Assembly: GCA_948944455.1 (NCBI GenBank)
Contig: CARBES010000001.1
Coordinates: 13,553 to 77,552, forward strand
Length of the DNA stretch: 64,000 nt
Source: an uncultured Candidatus Saccharibacteria bacterium
GTDB taxonomy: Bacteria > Patescibacteriota > Saccharimonadia > Saccharimonadales > Saccharimonadaceae
Reading direction: 5' to 3'
Each line of letters opens with the position of its first letter. The first letter of the stretch is position 1. The notes under the pieces are model-generated. The model had not been told where the DNA came from. It ran no database searches and worked only from the letters and a program-made list of their open reading frames with translations. Position numbers and translations under genes: made by a program. Below, in pieces: positions 56,547 through 64,000 of this stretch.

Positions 56547-56575
56547 TTGACATTTTTGAGAATGTGTGCTACAAT
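56547..56575 (+). promoter_or_regulatory. TTGACA-class promoter and leader of gene 56685
   Basis: TTGACA (56547-56552), 17 bp, TACAAT (56570-56575) preceded by TGTGC. The ~105-nt leader has two hairpins, GTAGGT/ACCTGC and GGACAT-TTGGGT-ATGTCC, then AAAGGAGG. Confidence 0.85.
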
Positions 56576-56684
56576 GGTAGTATGTAGGTCTAAAAACCTG
56601 CATAATTTACCCGTAATTGCTCCAATAGGGGCTAGATTCGGACATTTGGGTATGTCCGTGTATATTAAAGGAGGAATGTAGACC

Positions 56685-57062
56685 ATGGCAAAGAAAAAAA
56701 CCGAATGGCCAGAAGACCTGTTTTACAACCTGATCCATTTCCCAGTTTATCGCAAAACCTTCCGCGGCTTTGTCCGGGCTGAGCTTGGCGAAGGCAAGAT
56801 CCTGTCCTACACGCTCTTTAGCGCGGTAGCCATCGCTATCTCTGGCGTCCTGATATGGGCGGGCATTAGCTGTATCAACGAACGGTCCTATTTCTTGGGC
56901 GTTCTTGCCCTGGTGGTAGTGTTGGCCATGGCCTGGTTCATGCTGACGAGGTTTATCCCTGGTAAAGCAACCAGCCTGAAAGAAGCAGTTTGTGCTGCGG
57001 ACGACGAGGCCTACAAGGCTCAGCTGAAGTATGAGCGGGAAAACCCTGACAAGTATCGCTGA
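56685..57062 (+). CDS. Small membrane protein
   Basis: The 125-residue protein has two adjacent membrane helices (about residues 43-65 and 70-92) and charged ends (EWPEDLFYNLIHFPVYRKTF before, KAQLKYERENPDKYR after), implying cytosolic termini. AAAGGAGG lies 10 nt upstream of the ATG. It belongs to the TTGACA-class promoter set with GC-richer codons. Unknown function. Confidence 0.65.
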   Translation: MAKKKTEWPEDLFYNLIHFPVYRKTFRGFVRAELGEGKILSYTLFSAVAIAISGVLIWAGISCINERSYFLGVLALVVVLAMAWFMLTRFIPGKATSLKEAVCAADDEAYKAQLKYERENPDKYR

Positions 57063-57095
57063 GTTTTCTCAGCCTCATACACCTCCACTGTTCTC

Positions 57096-57127
57096 GGGCG
57101 CCGTGATCTTGCGGCGCTCAATTTTTA
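57096..57127 (+). terminator. Terminator of gene 56685
   Basis: GCGCCG / CGGCGC stem followed by TCAATTTTTA. Confidence 0.8.
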
Positions 57128-57225
57128 TCTTTAAAAATAGCCTTAGGATGTCGCGGTAGCTCTTTTAGTTGAAAAGACTATATGTTATAATTACAGAAAT
57201 AGTTACGATTTTGTAAGGAGGGAAC

Positions 57226-58596
57226 TTGAAAAAACCACAAACCGCACAGATGGCTGGTATCCTCGGGGTATTTTTAGGCTGGGCTGGTGCTCACGATTGG
57301 TACTTGGGACGTAAAAAGCCAGCAATCATCCACACTTCGTTGGCAGCCGGAAGTATCCTTTTGGCGATTATAGCTGGTTTAATTATCCAGAGCGTTCCTA
57401 CTACGGCGCGTCTTTTGAGTCGAACGACGGCTGGCATGCAATGGGGGTCAGCTTTGACGATCCTGAGCTATCTGATTGCGGCTGGAAATACTATTTGGGG
57501 TATTGTTGAGGGGATTATTCTTCTGCAACGCGGGGAGAAGGCGCTCGTACCAAAGTCGACCCCAGCGACAGTTGTGGTGAAACCAACTGTAAATACTGCC
57601 CCAGAGAACCCTAACTTGACGCCTGCGACACCAGTGGCTTTGGCTGATAATCAGCCAGTCACGCCTACTGTTCAACCGGCATCTACCGCAGCGGCATCGG
57701 TGGTAGCTCCGACCATAGTTGCTCCAAAGCCGCCCAAAAAGCCTATGAACCCAGCAACCAAGAAGAAAATCATCCTTTGGAGTTCGATCGGCGGTGGCGC
57801 TCTAGTGCTCGGGATTATTGCTTGGGTCGTAATTGCCCTAGTAACGCGAGTGGACTACGGCGATACTTATCGGGTAGCTAACGAACTTCGTGCGAAGGTC
57901 AACAGTATTTATCAAGAATATGGGTGTGGCCGAGCAGTCGATTATGCTGATTCGACCTGGGTAAGTGAACGTACCTATAATTCTTATGTTGCTGACTGTA
58001 AAGAGGTGCTTGACGGGGTTGACGACATGGTGAAGAGGCTCAGCGAGACTTCAGGCGTAAAGCGTAACGAGAAGATTTCGAACCAGTTCAATAACTTTCA
58101 GGAGGCTTATCACGCCGCTATTCCAGACATCCATACAATTAATGAGAAACTCGACTTATATCAAGCCTGGCATACTTTCACTGTCAAGGTCGATGACCTG
58201 ACCGCTAAAAGTACTGATGCAGAGTTTAAATCAGCGGCTGATATTTTAGCTAAAAGTGGCAATCCGACCATGGCGGCCTACGGTGAAGGCTGGCTCGAGC
58301 GTACCTTGGCTTATGCGCACGCCTACCAAGCTTATTGGGATGCTCCGTCTGACGCCGAAAACAAAACCCAACTTCGTAATGACATGAATAATAAACAATC
58401 CGAGCAACGCCTCTGGATTTCGGAAAATCGTCCAGATGTAGCGGAGCTAGTTGGTCTCGAATTCAATAATACTAGCAAAATGTATAATAGCTACCGCAAC
58501 CTCTTCAGTACGATTGCTGACGCTTATGAAAGACACTATGACTTCGGCAGCGGTGATTGTACTGAACTTTTTGACGACGTTGTAATCTGCGAGTAA
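57226..58596 (+). CDS. TM2-domain membrane protein with extracellular helical domain
   Basis: The 456-residue protein starts at TTG preceded by AAGGAGGG. Residues 8-100 form a TM2 domain (GVFLGWAGAHDWYLGRKKPA, two helices plus one). A Pro/Thr/Ala-rich cytosolic or linker region follows (100-175), then another membrane helix (about 183-205). The last part is a ~250-residue extracellular helical domain with cysteines (YGCGRAVDY, VADCKEV, GDCTELFDDVVICE). Function unknown. The paired cysteines suggest a disulfide-stabilised outer domain. Confidence 0.7.
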   Translation: MKKPQTAQMAGILGVFLGWAGAHDWYLGRKKPAIIHTSLAAGSILLAIIAGLIIQSVPTTARLLSRTTAGMQWGSALTILSYLIAAGNTIWGIVEGIILLQRGEKALVPKSTPATVVVKPTVNTAPENPNLTPATPVALADNQPVTPTVQPASTAAASVVAPTIVAPKPPKKPMNPATKKKIILWSSIGGGALVLGIIAWVVIALVTRVDYGDTYRVANELRAKVNSIYQEYGCGRAVDYADSTWVSERTYNSYVADCKEVLDGVDDMVKRLSETSGVKRNEKISNQFNNFQEAYHAAIPDIHTINEKLDLYQAWHTFTVKVDDLTAKSTDAEFKSAADILAKSGNPTMAAYGEGWLERTLAYAHAYQAYWDAPSDAENKTQLRNDMNNKQSEQRLWISENRPDVAELVGLEFNNTSKMYNSYRNLFSTIADAYERHYDFGSGDCTELFDDVVICE

Positions 58597-58633
58597 TTTT
58601 TACATACCTCATCACCCCCTCCTACCTCTATGC

Positions 58634-58639
58634 TATAAT
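58634..58639 (+). promoter_or_regulatory. -10 box of the histidine kinase gene, leaderless
   Basis: ATGCTATAAT ending 6 nt before ATG 58646. Confidence 0.75.
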
Positions 58640-58645
58640 ATACCC

Positions 58646-59437
58646 ATGGGAAGTGAGGTAAATGGTATCCTAGTTGCTGCGCACGAGCTCAAAACTCCGC
58701 TTAGTCTTATGCGTCAGCTTGCGCTTTCGCTCGAAGATACTGACGATAGCTCGACGCGTGCTCATATCCAGTCTCAAATTATTAGTGTTTCTGAGCGTGC
58801 TATGCGTCAAGTTAATGACCTTACGAAAATTGCTCGTCTCGAAGATGGTCTTTTCGAAATGGAGCCAGTTAGCGTGCGAGGTATTTGCGAATCAGTCTGG
58901 CGCGAACTTGAGCCACTTTTTGGCTACAAACACAAATCTCTCCACCCCGTTTATACTAATCGTTCACGGCTAGCTATAGCTAACCCGGACTTGCTCTATA
59001 GTATTGTTTATAACTTCTGCGCTAACGCGATGCATTATTCACACTCGGACACAGTCAGTGTACTGTCGGTTTCGGATGTATATGAAAAAGATGCTGATGA
59101 TGGTGCGCATACTAAATATAAAGACACCGATAATCCCCAAACAGGCGCCAGCAGAAATTTGCCTACAAAAAGAAATCCGAACCGGATTCGTATCGGCGTT
59201 CGTGATTTTGGCCCTGCGTTGCCGGCGCCGATCTGGCGTGAATTTCGACGGGGCTATCTTGATCGTCCGACCGCGATCGCCATGCGTCCAGGTAGCTCCG
59301 GGCTTGGCCTCTACATTGCCTCAGAGTTCGCCCGTCATATGCACGCCGAGCTCGGCGCCATTCGTCATCGTGATGGCACTAGCTTTTTCATCGAACTGCC
59401 GATTTCTAGGCAAGCCAGTCTTTTTCGGCTGGATTGA
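58646..59437 (+). CDS. Sensorless soluble histidine kinase
   Basis: The 263-residue protein starts almost directly with the H-box AAHELKTPLSLMRQL (phospho-accepting His near residue 13). The HATPase part follows: N-box-like SIVYNFCANAMHYSHSD, IGVRDFGPALP (G1-like) and GSSGLGLYIASEFARHM (G2). There is no membrane segment or sensor domain. A ~40-residue polar insert separates the N and G1 boxes. It shares an operon with a response regulator starting 11 bp later. The signal must come through a partner or the cytosol. Confidence 0.87.
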   Translation: MGSEVNGILVAAHELKTPLSLMRQLALSLEDTDDSSTRAHIQSQIISVSERAMRQVNDLTKIARLEDGLFEMEPVSVRGICESVWRELEPLFGYKHKSLHPVYTNRSRLAIANPDLLYSIVYNFCANAMHYSHSDTVSVLSVSDVYEKDADDGAHTKYKDTDNPQTGASRNLPTKRNPNRIRIGVRDFGPALPAPIWREFRRGYLDRPTAIAMRPGSSGLGLYIASEFARHMHAELGAIRHRDGTSFFIELPISRQASLFRLD

Positions 59438-59448
59438 GGTATGTGAAT

Positions 59449-59835
59449 ATGTCTAAAAAACCACGAGTTTTTATTATTGAAGATGAACCGATCATGGCGG
59501 AGTGTTTGGAACGTTCGGTCCGGCGCGCTGTGGGAGCGGAGATTCAGACTTTTCCGAACGCACTCTTTGCAATGTCTGCGCTGAATGAACATTTGCCGGA
59601 TTTAATCTTGCTTGATGTTTTGCTTGATGGACCAGACGGTTTCACTTTTTTGAATGAGTTAATCTCTTACCCGGATACCGCGCAGATCCCGATCATTATC
59701 GTCAGCTCGCTTGATTTAGGGCGGCGAGATTTGAGCGGTTATGGCGTTGTCGCAACGCTACATAAAGACACGATGACCCCGAACGACATTATGGCGGCAA
59801 CTCGGCAAGCATTATCAAGGAATGGCAATGTCTAA
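59449..59835 (+). CDS. Single-domain response regulator
   Basis: The 128-residue REC protein carries the acidic pair in IIEDEPIMAECLERS, phospho-acceptor Asp in LILLDVLLDGPDGF, the Ser switch in IPIIIVSSLDL and Lys in VATLHKDTMTPNDI. No output domain, so it acts by protein contact or as a phosphate relay/sink. Start 59449 has GAGGT 8 nt upstream. Its end overlaps recO by 14 bp. Confidence 0.88.
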   Translation: MSKKPRVFIIEDEPIMAECLERSVRRAVGAEIQTFPNALFAMSALNEHLPDLILLDVLLDGPDGFTFLNELISYPDTAQIPIIIVSSLDLGRRDLSGYGVVATLHKDTMTPNDIMAATRQALSRNGNV

Positions 59836-60496
59836 TGATTTGCGTACCCGTGCGATCGTGCTTCGACGCACGAACTACGGTGAATCTGACCGTATCCTAA
59901 ATATACTTACTCCGGAAGGCAAAATTGCCGTTTTGGCGCGTGGGGTACGCAAAGAGAAGTCTCGCCTTGCTGGCGGGATTGAGCTTTTTTCACAGGCTGA
60001 CATCGTTGTCCACCGTGGTCGCTCTAGCCTTGCTACCCTTACTAGTGCAAGAATGCTTTGCTTCTATCATAATATTCTTACAGATTTATCAAGATTGGAG
60101 CTAGCTTCAAGTTTTTTGAAGCGGCTTGATCGTGCAGCCGAACAGTCGGATAACCCAGAATATTTTGACCTGCTTGAACAGTCGCTTGCTGGCTTGAACC
60201 AAGGACTATCACCAGAGCTTATTTTGACCTGGTTTTCTTTTAATCTAGCACGAGCCTCTGGCGAACAGATTAACTTTCTCTGCGACACTGCAGGCGTCGA
60301 CCTAAAACCGGACCAGCGCTATTTTTGGGATACGAGCGAAGCGGCTTTACGCCTTGAACCGCAAGGTGTAATCGGCCCCCAAGAGATTAAATTGGCGCGC
60401 CTACTCTTAAGCTCTAAATTAGCCACCGTTAGCCGTGTTAATGGCGTCGAAAAGCTGATCTTTCCGCTTTCAGCTATTGCACGGTCACTCTCTTAG
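59822..60496 (+). CDS. recO: DNA repair protein RecO
   Basis: RecO anneals single strands and helps load RecA. The 224-residue protein has the N-terminal OB-fold (RTRAIVLRRTNYGESDRILNILTPEGKIAVLARGVRKEKSR is spread over residues 7-48) and the helical C-terminus. The zinc-binding cysteine set of many RecO proteins is missing. ATG 59822 and 59828 are both possible, with AAGGA ahead. Coupling to the two-component pair is unusual. Confidence 0.87.
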   Translation: MAMSNDLRTRAIVLRRTNYGESDRILNILTPEGKIAVLARGVRKEKSRLAGGIELFSQADIVVHRGRSSLATLTSARMLCFYHNILTDLSRLELASSFLKRLDRAAEQSDNPEYFDLLEQSLAGLNQGLSPELILTWFSFNLARASGEQINFLCDTAGVDLKPDQRYFWDTSEAALRLEPQGVIGPQEIKLARLLLSSKLATVSRVNGVEKLIFPLSAIARSLS

Positions 60497-60628
60497 CATC
60501 TCTAAAATCATTTTGGTAAAACTCATTTCTGCCTCTATGTCTTAACCCATGGTTAATCCCAAGCTTCTATCGAGCATTTTTAACGGACCCCTCAGGTTAT
60601 AGTGGTTGCAGGTGGAAAAGGAGAATTT

Positions 60629-61495
60629 ATGTTAAAAATCGTAGTCTTTGATGGCGGTTGGGGCGGGGAACTAGTTGCAGACTATTTGGCGGAAGAATTA
60701 CGGACGATAGAAATTGAGCGCGTCATTGATTGGAAACATGCGCCTTATGATAACAAAACTATATCGGAAATTGAAAGTCTTTCGGAAGACTGCTTGCGCC
60801 CATATGTTGGTAAAGTAGATTTGATTGTGCTGGGCGGTTATGCGACTTCCTTGGCTTTAGAATTTCTTGAACGCCAATACCCAATGCAGAAGTTTATTGG
60901 TATGGGGATTAATTATTATCGCATCCTCAAGTCACGTAATTACCCTAGCCAAGTAGCTGTTTTTGTGGATAGCGTTCTCATCGAATCCGATTTGTGTCAA
61001 GAAATGCGCCAAAAATTGCCCTTTTCCACCATCATTACTCCCGATTGCTCTGGCTGGGAAGATCTGATTAATATTGGCGGAATGTCAAGGGAAGCTTTGC
61101 GTCTAGAACTCTGCGACCATTTTCATTTAAGGACTGCAAAGACCAAGAGTCTTCCTATCAAACGCAAAACAACGCGCGGTCGACCAAGCCGAGAAGTCTC
61201 CTCCAGATCAACTTTACCGCTATTAGAAAGTATTCGTCGGCCAGAAGTCGAGGGTAATGAAGACTCGCTCCCCCTGCTCACCCAAGAATCACCAGATCAG
61301 CCGTTTCATTCAACAAAAAAGCGCTTGCTTCCTGATGTGGTTCTTCTGCTCAATACGCATTTTTGGGAGCTACGCGCTGATTTTGAGGAATTGTTTGGTT
61401 ATGGCGTGCGCGTGCTTGACTTTCGCCAGAAACTTCTGCACGATACCTGTAGTGCACTGTCTTTGCGTGGCGTAGATGGCTGTCGAAGTAAGTAG
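60629..61495 (+). CDS. Glutamate-racemase-like protein without catalytic cysteines
   Basis: The 288-residue protein has the Asp/Glu racemase fold pattern: IVVFDGGWGGELVADYL (compare GVFDSGVGG in MurI), DLIVLGGYATSLALEFL in place of VxACNTASA, and LLLNTHFWELRADFEELFG in place of xLGCTHFPLL. Both catalytic cysteines are replaced (Gly and Asn), so racemase activity is unlikely. A ~60-residue polar, Arg/Ser-rich insert (about 180-240) interrupts the second half. It may be a regulatory or binding relative. AAAGGAG precedes ATG 60629. Confidence 0.75.
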   Translation: MLKIVVFDGGWGGELVADYLAEELRTIEIERVIDWKHAPYDNKTISEIESLSEDCLRPYVGKVDLIVLGGYATSLALEFLERQYPMQKFIGMGINYYRILKSRNYPSQVAVFVDSVLIESDLCQEMRQKLPFSTIITPDCSGWEDLINIGGMSREALRLELCDHFHLRTAKTKSLPIKRKTTRGRPSREVSSRSTLPLLESIRRPEVEGNEDSLPLLTQESPDQPFHSTKKRLLPDVVLLLNTHFWELRADFEELFGYGVRVLDFRQKLLHDTCSALSLRGVDGCRSK

Positions 61496-61599
61496 TATAA
61501 TCAAAATTTCAAGTTTTTCTTTAGATTTTTCGTTTTTTAAAACATTAGTGTTATAATTAGTCGTGAAAACCAATACTAAGTGTTTAATGAGAGCTTCTT

Positions 61600-63768
61600 A
61601 TGAAAAATAGTCATAAAAAACTTTTCAAACAGCGTATCTGTGTAATTTCGCGAGCTATCGCTTGCGCATCTTTTTTACTTTTAACTATTATCGGAATCTC
61701 TTCTCTCGCTGCGGCTATGACTTTGGAAGTCATCGAGAATGAGGATGGCGTGCCGGCTTCATGGCAAGCCGCTTCTCTCATCGAGCCTAGCACCATCACT
61801 CTGCCGATCACCTACTGGGATCAGAAAGCTGATCCATGCGATGATCCTGACCGCCAGTTTGAATGGACGTTGTGTAACGGATATCGTACCCACGGCGTAC
61901 TGACGGGCATAGTTAAGCCTCGGTTAGGCTCTGACCATTTACCTATTCCGGCTTTTTCAGATACCGAATCTTCTTGGGTGGTCCTTCACGATGCTCTGTC
62001 TATCAATGTCATCGGTCACGATCCGGTCTTAGAAACCGACAATTTTTATCGTTGGTTTCATGAGGTTCCTGGTTTATCGAAACGCATTGACGGGCGTACA
62101 GTAACTTTTAACCGTACGGGTGAGCGTACCTATACGTATGGTGGACAGGATATTTATCCTATCGATGACGTTCCTGGCCTTGATGCTGACGATGTTCAGC
62201 TAACCGACTGGCAAGGTCAGAAACATAATTTCGGCTTTACTGCTCACCTTGGCTTCGCTGTCAAGGTTTCTGCTAACGGTAGCGAACGCTTCGAGTTTTC
62301 TGGCGATGACGATGTTTGGGTCTTTCTTAACAACCGATTAGTGCTTGATATCGGCGGTCTTCATGGACCGATTTCTGGTTGGTTCCAAATTAATACCGAT
62401 GGCACCGTCAATACGTTTATCGAAAAAGTTAATAATCTCGATATTCGCAACGGAGACTGGGTAGAATGTATGCGTATCCGAGATCTAGTCTATGCTGATC
62501 AAAATTGCATTAACGCTTATAACGTCAAGATTCGTGATAACTTTACGACTACTTCGACGCAACATCTAGATTTTGGGCTCAAACCTGGCGACGTAGTAAG
62601 CCTAGACTTCTTCTATGCTGAACGTAGTACTGACGGTTCGAATACTAAGATTACTATTGATCATATGAATTGGCCAATTTCTGCCGACAGCGACATCACG
62701 GCTAAGATAGTCGGGAAAATCAACGGGACGGAAAACAAGCTTGTCGAATTTAACACCCATGTTAAGAACCGTGATCCGGAAAATCCTCTTGATCTTGAGC
62801 GACTCGCGGCCTACATCCGGGAAACTACGGGCGAAGGAGTTAACGAGGGCTATCTGCCTCTAGATGAAACCACTCTTTTCTATACTACTACGCCAGAAGA
62901 TGATAGCTCATGGCGACCAGTTAAGGTTTCCGCCCCAGATAATTCAGATAGTGGATTTAACTTAGCAACTCCAATTCGTATGGCTCCGGCCGGAGAAGCT
63001 GGTGATACTCTCTATTTCCGCTATTATGGAGAAACCTCTGACCATTCTGGCACTATGTCTAGCACGATCAGCTATTATACAACCTTGGCTGGCAATGCTG
63101 GGATAACTTATGATTACGATGAAGTTTCATATACTGTTGATTCTGAATCCCCAGAAACCCCTGAAACTCCTGATCCAGATACGCCTGAATCCCCAGATTT
63201 GCCAGAAACACCAGACCCTGAATCCCCAGACGTACCAGACGTACCAGACGTGCCGAGTGATACTGAAGATCCAGAGGTTCCTAGTCGTCCTAGCCTGCCT
63301 AATACCGACCTAATTGATGACGATTTAGTCTACCTTCCGCCTCTCGGCGAGGTTACCTTTGTGCCAAATACGGGCATCATCAGCACCGTTATCCCAGGCC
63401 TCTTAGGAGATGATTTTGCTGAGGTTGTTCTCTCGCAGACATTTATCCTGGTCGTTCTCTTCGTTTTCGCTGGCAGCTTTGCTATTTATTTCAGGACACG
63501 AAAGGTCCTCGCTCCTGCTGCCGCTAGCGCTCGCATCGCCACAAAGACCTCTAGGTTTGCGAAGTCCACATCTAATACCATAAGCGCAAACAGTTCGAAG
63601 AAGTCCTCGCAAAAGTCCCTTAAGACCACTACTCCAGCAGTAAAGTCTACCTCGCAGAAAACGGCCAAGACCATCACTAAAACGTCAAAAATGACCACTA
63701 AGCCTAAATCTTCTAAGGCTAGCACTACTGCAAAGGTGAAGAAAACGACCAAAGCTTCTAGGAAGTAG
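61600..63768 (+). CDS. Fibro-slime-domain surface protein with basic cytosolic tail
   Basis: The 722-residue protein has an N-terminal signal/anchor (residues 15-40) and a PA14-like fibro-slime domain with FEFSGDDDVWVFLNNRLVLDIGG and LKPGDVVSLDFFYAER. A second beta region is followed by a Pro/Glu/Asp repeat (PETPDPDTPESPD, PDVPDVPDVP; about residues 510-560), a membrane helix (about 612-632) and a ~85-residue Lys/Ser/Thr-rich tail. The fibro-slime domain is linked to adhesion or carbohydrate binding. TATAAT at about 61551-61556 and a weak GAGAG lie upstream. Confidence 0.85.
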   Translation: MKNSHKKLFKQRICVISRAIACASFLLLTIIGISSLAAAMTLEVIENEDGVPASWQAASLIEPSTITLPITYWDQKADPCDDPDRQFEWTLCNGYRTHGVLTGIVKPRLGSDHLPIPAFSDTESSWVVLHDALSINVIGHDPVLETDNFYRWFHEVPGLSKRIDGRTVTFNRTGERTYTYGGQDIYPIDDVPGLDADDVQLTDWQGQKHNFGFTAHLGFAVKVSANGSERFEFSGDDDVWVFLNNRLVLDIGGLHGPISGWFQINTDGTVNTFIEKVNNLDIRNGDWVECMRIRDLVYADQNCINAYNVKIRDNFTTTSTQHLDFGLKPGDVVSLDFFYAERSTDGSNTKITIDHMNWPISADSDITAKIVGKINGTENKLVEFNTHVKNRDPENPLDLERLAAYIRETTGEGVNEGYLPLDETTLFYTTTPEDDSSWRPVKVSAPDNSDSGFNLATPIRMAPAGEAGDTLYFRYYGETSDHSGTMSSTISYYTTLAGNAGITYDYDEVSYTVDSESPETPETPDPDTPESPDLPETPDPESPDVPDVPDVPSDTEDPEVPSRPSLPNTDLIDDDLVYLPPLGEVTFVPNTGIISTVIPGLLGDDFAEVVLSQTFILVVLFVFAGSFAIYFRTRKVLAPAAASARIATKTSRFAKSTSNTISANSSKKSSQKSLKTTTPAVKSTSQKTAKTITKTSKMTTKPKSSKASTTAKVKKTTKASRK

Positions 63769-63950
63769 TAGCACGGGATTTTTCTCCAGCTATTCACTTT
63801 TTCTCCCACTTCTCAATCCTGTGTTATAATAATCCTAGAACTTTACGATTTGCTACGTCTAAAATTACGGTAGTTTCTGTATCAATTCTTACATCAAATC
63901 CGCCGTACTTTTAAGGTCCGTATGTATTTGTAAGTGTTCAATAACAGGTT
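63769..63950 (+). promoter_or_regulatory. Region upstream of tRNA-Leu(TAA) with promoter
   Basis: TGTTATAAT near 63822-63829 is the likely -10 box for transcription toward the tRNA. No gene is seen in the rest. Confidence 0.45.
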
Positions 63951-64000
63951 GCCCGAATGGCGGAATTGGTATACGCGTTCGACTTAAAATCGAATGGAGA
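63951..64000 (+). tRNA. tRNA-Leu (anticodon TAA), 3' part outside window
   Basis: The 5' acceptor GCCCGAA, D-arm TGGCGGAATTGGTATACGCG and anticodon loop CTTAAAA on TTCGA/TCGAA are present. The window ends in the variable arm. Confidence 0.88.

Noticed and set aside
59822..59835. Frameshift between response regulator and recO
   Set aside because: The 14-bp overlap is ordinary translational coupling; both proteins are complete.
1..64000. CRISPR arrays, replication origin, rRNA genes
   Set aside because: No regularly spaced short repeats, DnaA-box clusters or rRNA sequence seen in the window.

Overview
The window looks like a piece of a small, gene-dense Patescibacteria/CPR-type genome, most likely Saccharibacteria (TM7) or a close relative. 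This is inference. It rests on compact genes with short or overlapping junctions, a short AlaRS, single-membrane surface proteins (WxL-like, Rpf-like, fibro-slime), an LTA-synthase-like enzyme and almost no biosynthesis. TGA is used as a normal stop (for example the genes ending at 45479 and 59437), which argues against the UGA-glycine code of Gracilibacteria/SR1.

Layout: 1-5065 holds sbcB (3' end), uvrA and a membrane protein. 5066-11290 is accessory: silent cassette A, a WxL-like/DUF916-like surface pair, a possible PIN toxin module, rplY, two unknown genes and silent cassette B. 11293-20389 holds iscS-mnmA, apt, an exported protein, alaS, an MFS-like transporter and glyS. 20479-27595 holds pcrA, an unknown gene, an Rpf-like protein, rsmA, cassette C and metG. 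27634-36116 holds an LTA-synthase-like enzyme, an aquaporin-like protein, pheST, a membrane FKBP and trxB. 36244-42875 holds a putative phase-variable membrane gene coupled to a 1085-residue surface protein, a kinase-like/aldolase fusion and a VirB2-like pilin-like gene behind a structured leader. 42940-51349 holds rpmA, a Trm11-like methylase, a flippase-like protein, xseAB, typA and a second WxL-like/DUF916-like pair. 51510-64000 holds tRNAs, a DUF2130 protein, TfoX-like, tatD, a TM2 protein, a sensorless histidine kinase with a response regulator and recO, a racemase-like protein without its cysteines, a fibro-slime surface protein and a partial tRNA-Leu.

The most notable system is a family of three inverted-repeat elements (5464-5690, 10566-11012, 25556-26066). 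They carry five start-less reading frames. Each begins with a constant (F/V)VRSG segment, runs through an unrelated variable middle of about 50-60 residues, and ends with a constant (G)xSLRCL(A/V)I segment, as in C-terminal FISUMP (C-type-lectin-like) domains. Two elements hold head-to-head pairs of modules around a palindrome. This is the layout expected of a silent store of surface-protein ends for antigenic or ligand variation. No expressed recipient gene is present in the window.

Two promoter styles stand out. At least eleven housekeeping genes have a TATAAT-like box exactly 6 nt before the ATG, implying leaderless mRNAs. Six others share TTGACA - 17 bp - GCTACAAT-like promoters followed by mostly long, structured leaders with Shine-Dalgarno sites.
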